NCBI GenBank assembly: GCA_964460305.1
Contig: CAYWRA010000038.1
Location: forward strand, 1-22,690
Length of the DNA: 22,690 nt
Direction: 5' to 3'
Origin: JAPLCX01 sp964460305
Lineage (GTDB): Bacteria; Auribacterota; Tritonobacteria; UBA1439
Part shown: piece by piece, positions 22,504 through 22,690 of the stretch
Layout: the number at the start of each line of letters is the position of its first letter
How positions within the stretch are numbered: position 1 is the first letter of the stretch
Notes under the pieces: model-generated
The model's database searches: none
Told to the model about the DNA's origin: nothing
The model's input: only the letters and a program-made list of their open reading frames with translations
Made by a program: the position numbers and the translations under genes

Positions 22504-22690
22504 CTCGTCGCCCTTCCGGACCCTGTGGTGCGGCGTGACCGGCCTCCCGTTCAGCCGGACGTGGGCGCCCTAGATCAGGCGTTGGATCCCGGCGCGGGAA
22601 TGTCCCTCCAAGCGGTCGACGAGGAACTTAACCAGTCGCGCTCCATCATGCCCCTCCTCGACTAGCCATCGCTCTTCCCGCGCGTGAGGG
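22504..22690 (-). pseudogene. S4 domain remnant of the rluD-like gene, interrupted by an in-frame TAG
   Basis: Translated in the same frame as the downstream catalytic domain, this stretch reads EERWLVEEGHDGARL and FLVDRLEGHSRAGIQRLI, then TAG, then GAHVRLNGRPVTPHHRVRKGDEV. It is an unmistakable RluD-type S4 domain. The TAG replaces one residue between QRLI and the glycine of GxVxLNG. The conserved aspartate of the S4 RLDKFL motif is valine here (RLVKFL). Two defects in one domain suggest decay or loss of constraint, although sequencing error is possible. The gene's original start lies beyond the window. Confidence 0.75.

Noticed and set aside
22570..22572. TAG reassigned to an amino acid throughout the genome
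   Set aside because: rpsI ends with the conserved SKR directly before TAG, and dapL, dapF, gmk and yicC also stop at TAG at the expected lengths.

Overview
This looks like a bacterial chromosome segment of fairly high GC. It is almost entirely biosynthetic and housekeeping genes on the minus strand. Lysine synthesis uses LL-diaminopimelate aminotransferase (DapL), and the gene order is argC-J-B-D-G-H followed by lysA-dapF-A-B-L and folK-panB. I infer an uncultivated-type Gram-negative lineage such as Omnitrophota/Aureabacteria or a relative, but the phylum call is low confidence and rests on gene content only.

Layout in the direction of minus-strand transcription, from high to low coordinates: rluD-like pseudouridine synthase with a damaged S4 domain, manA, yicC, gmk, coaC and a separate coaB (22.7-17.3 kb). 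Next is a short plus-strand island bracketed by tRNA-Leu(UAA) and tRNA-Cys(GCA), with a secreted Ntn-type (C45-like) hydrolase and a 69-residue putative lipoprotein (17.3-15.8 kb). Then come rplM-rpsI with their own promoter and a clear intrinsic terminator. The arginine genes argC, J, B, D, G, H follow, starting from a consensus promoter and lacking argF. Then lysA, dapF, dapA, dapB and dapL cover aspartate-semialdehyde to lysine. Last are folK and the 5' part of panB, cut by the window edge.

ArgJ, B, C and D build acetylornithine/ornithine. ArgG and ArgH finish arginine from citrulline, so the ornithine carbamoyltransferase step must be encoded elsewhere. DapA, B, L, F and LysA form a complete diaminopimelate/lysine branch that also supplies peptidoglycan. 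CoaB/CoaC and PanB serve coenzyme A synthesis, and FolK serves folate.

The most unusual feature is between the genes. Almost every gap of about 50 bp or more is filled with short, degenerate, quasi-periodic DNA words. Examples are CCACAGAG, ATCCGTGG, CCCAAAT, TCGTACT, AAATGACA and AGCTGTA. Words often recur on opposite strands at the two ends of one gap, so the gap could fold into a long imperfect hairpin. Some families recur at several gaps, some carry an inserted GC-rich module of about 25 nt, some are G-quadruplex-like, and some run into gene 3' ends. No CRISPR array, rRNA, transposase, toxin-antitoxin or defence system was seen.
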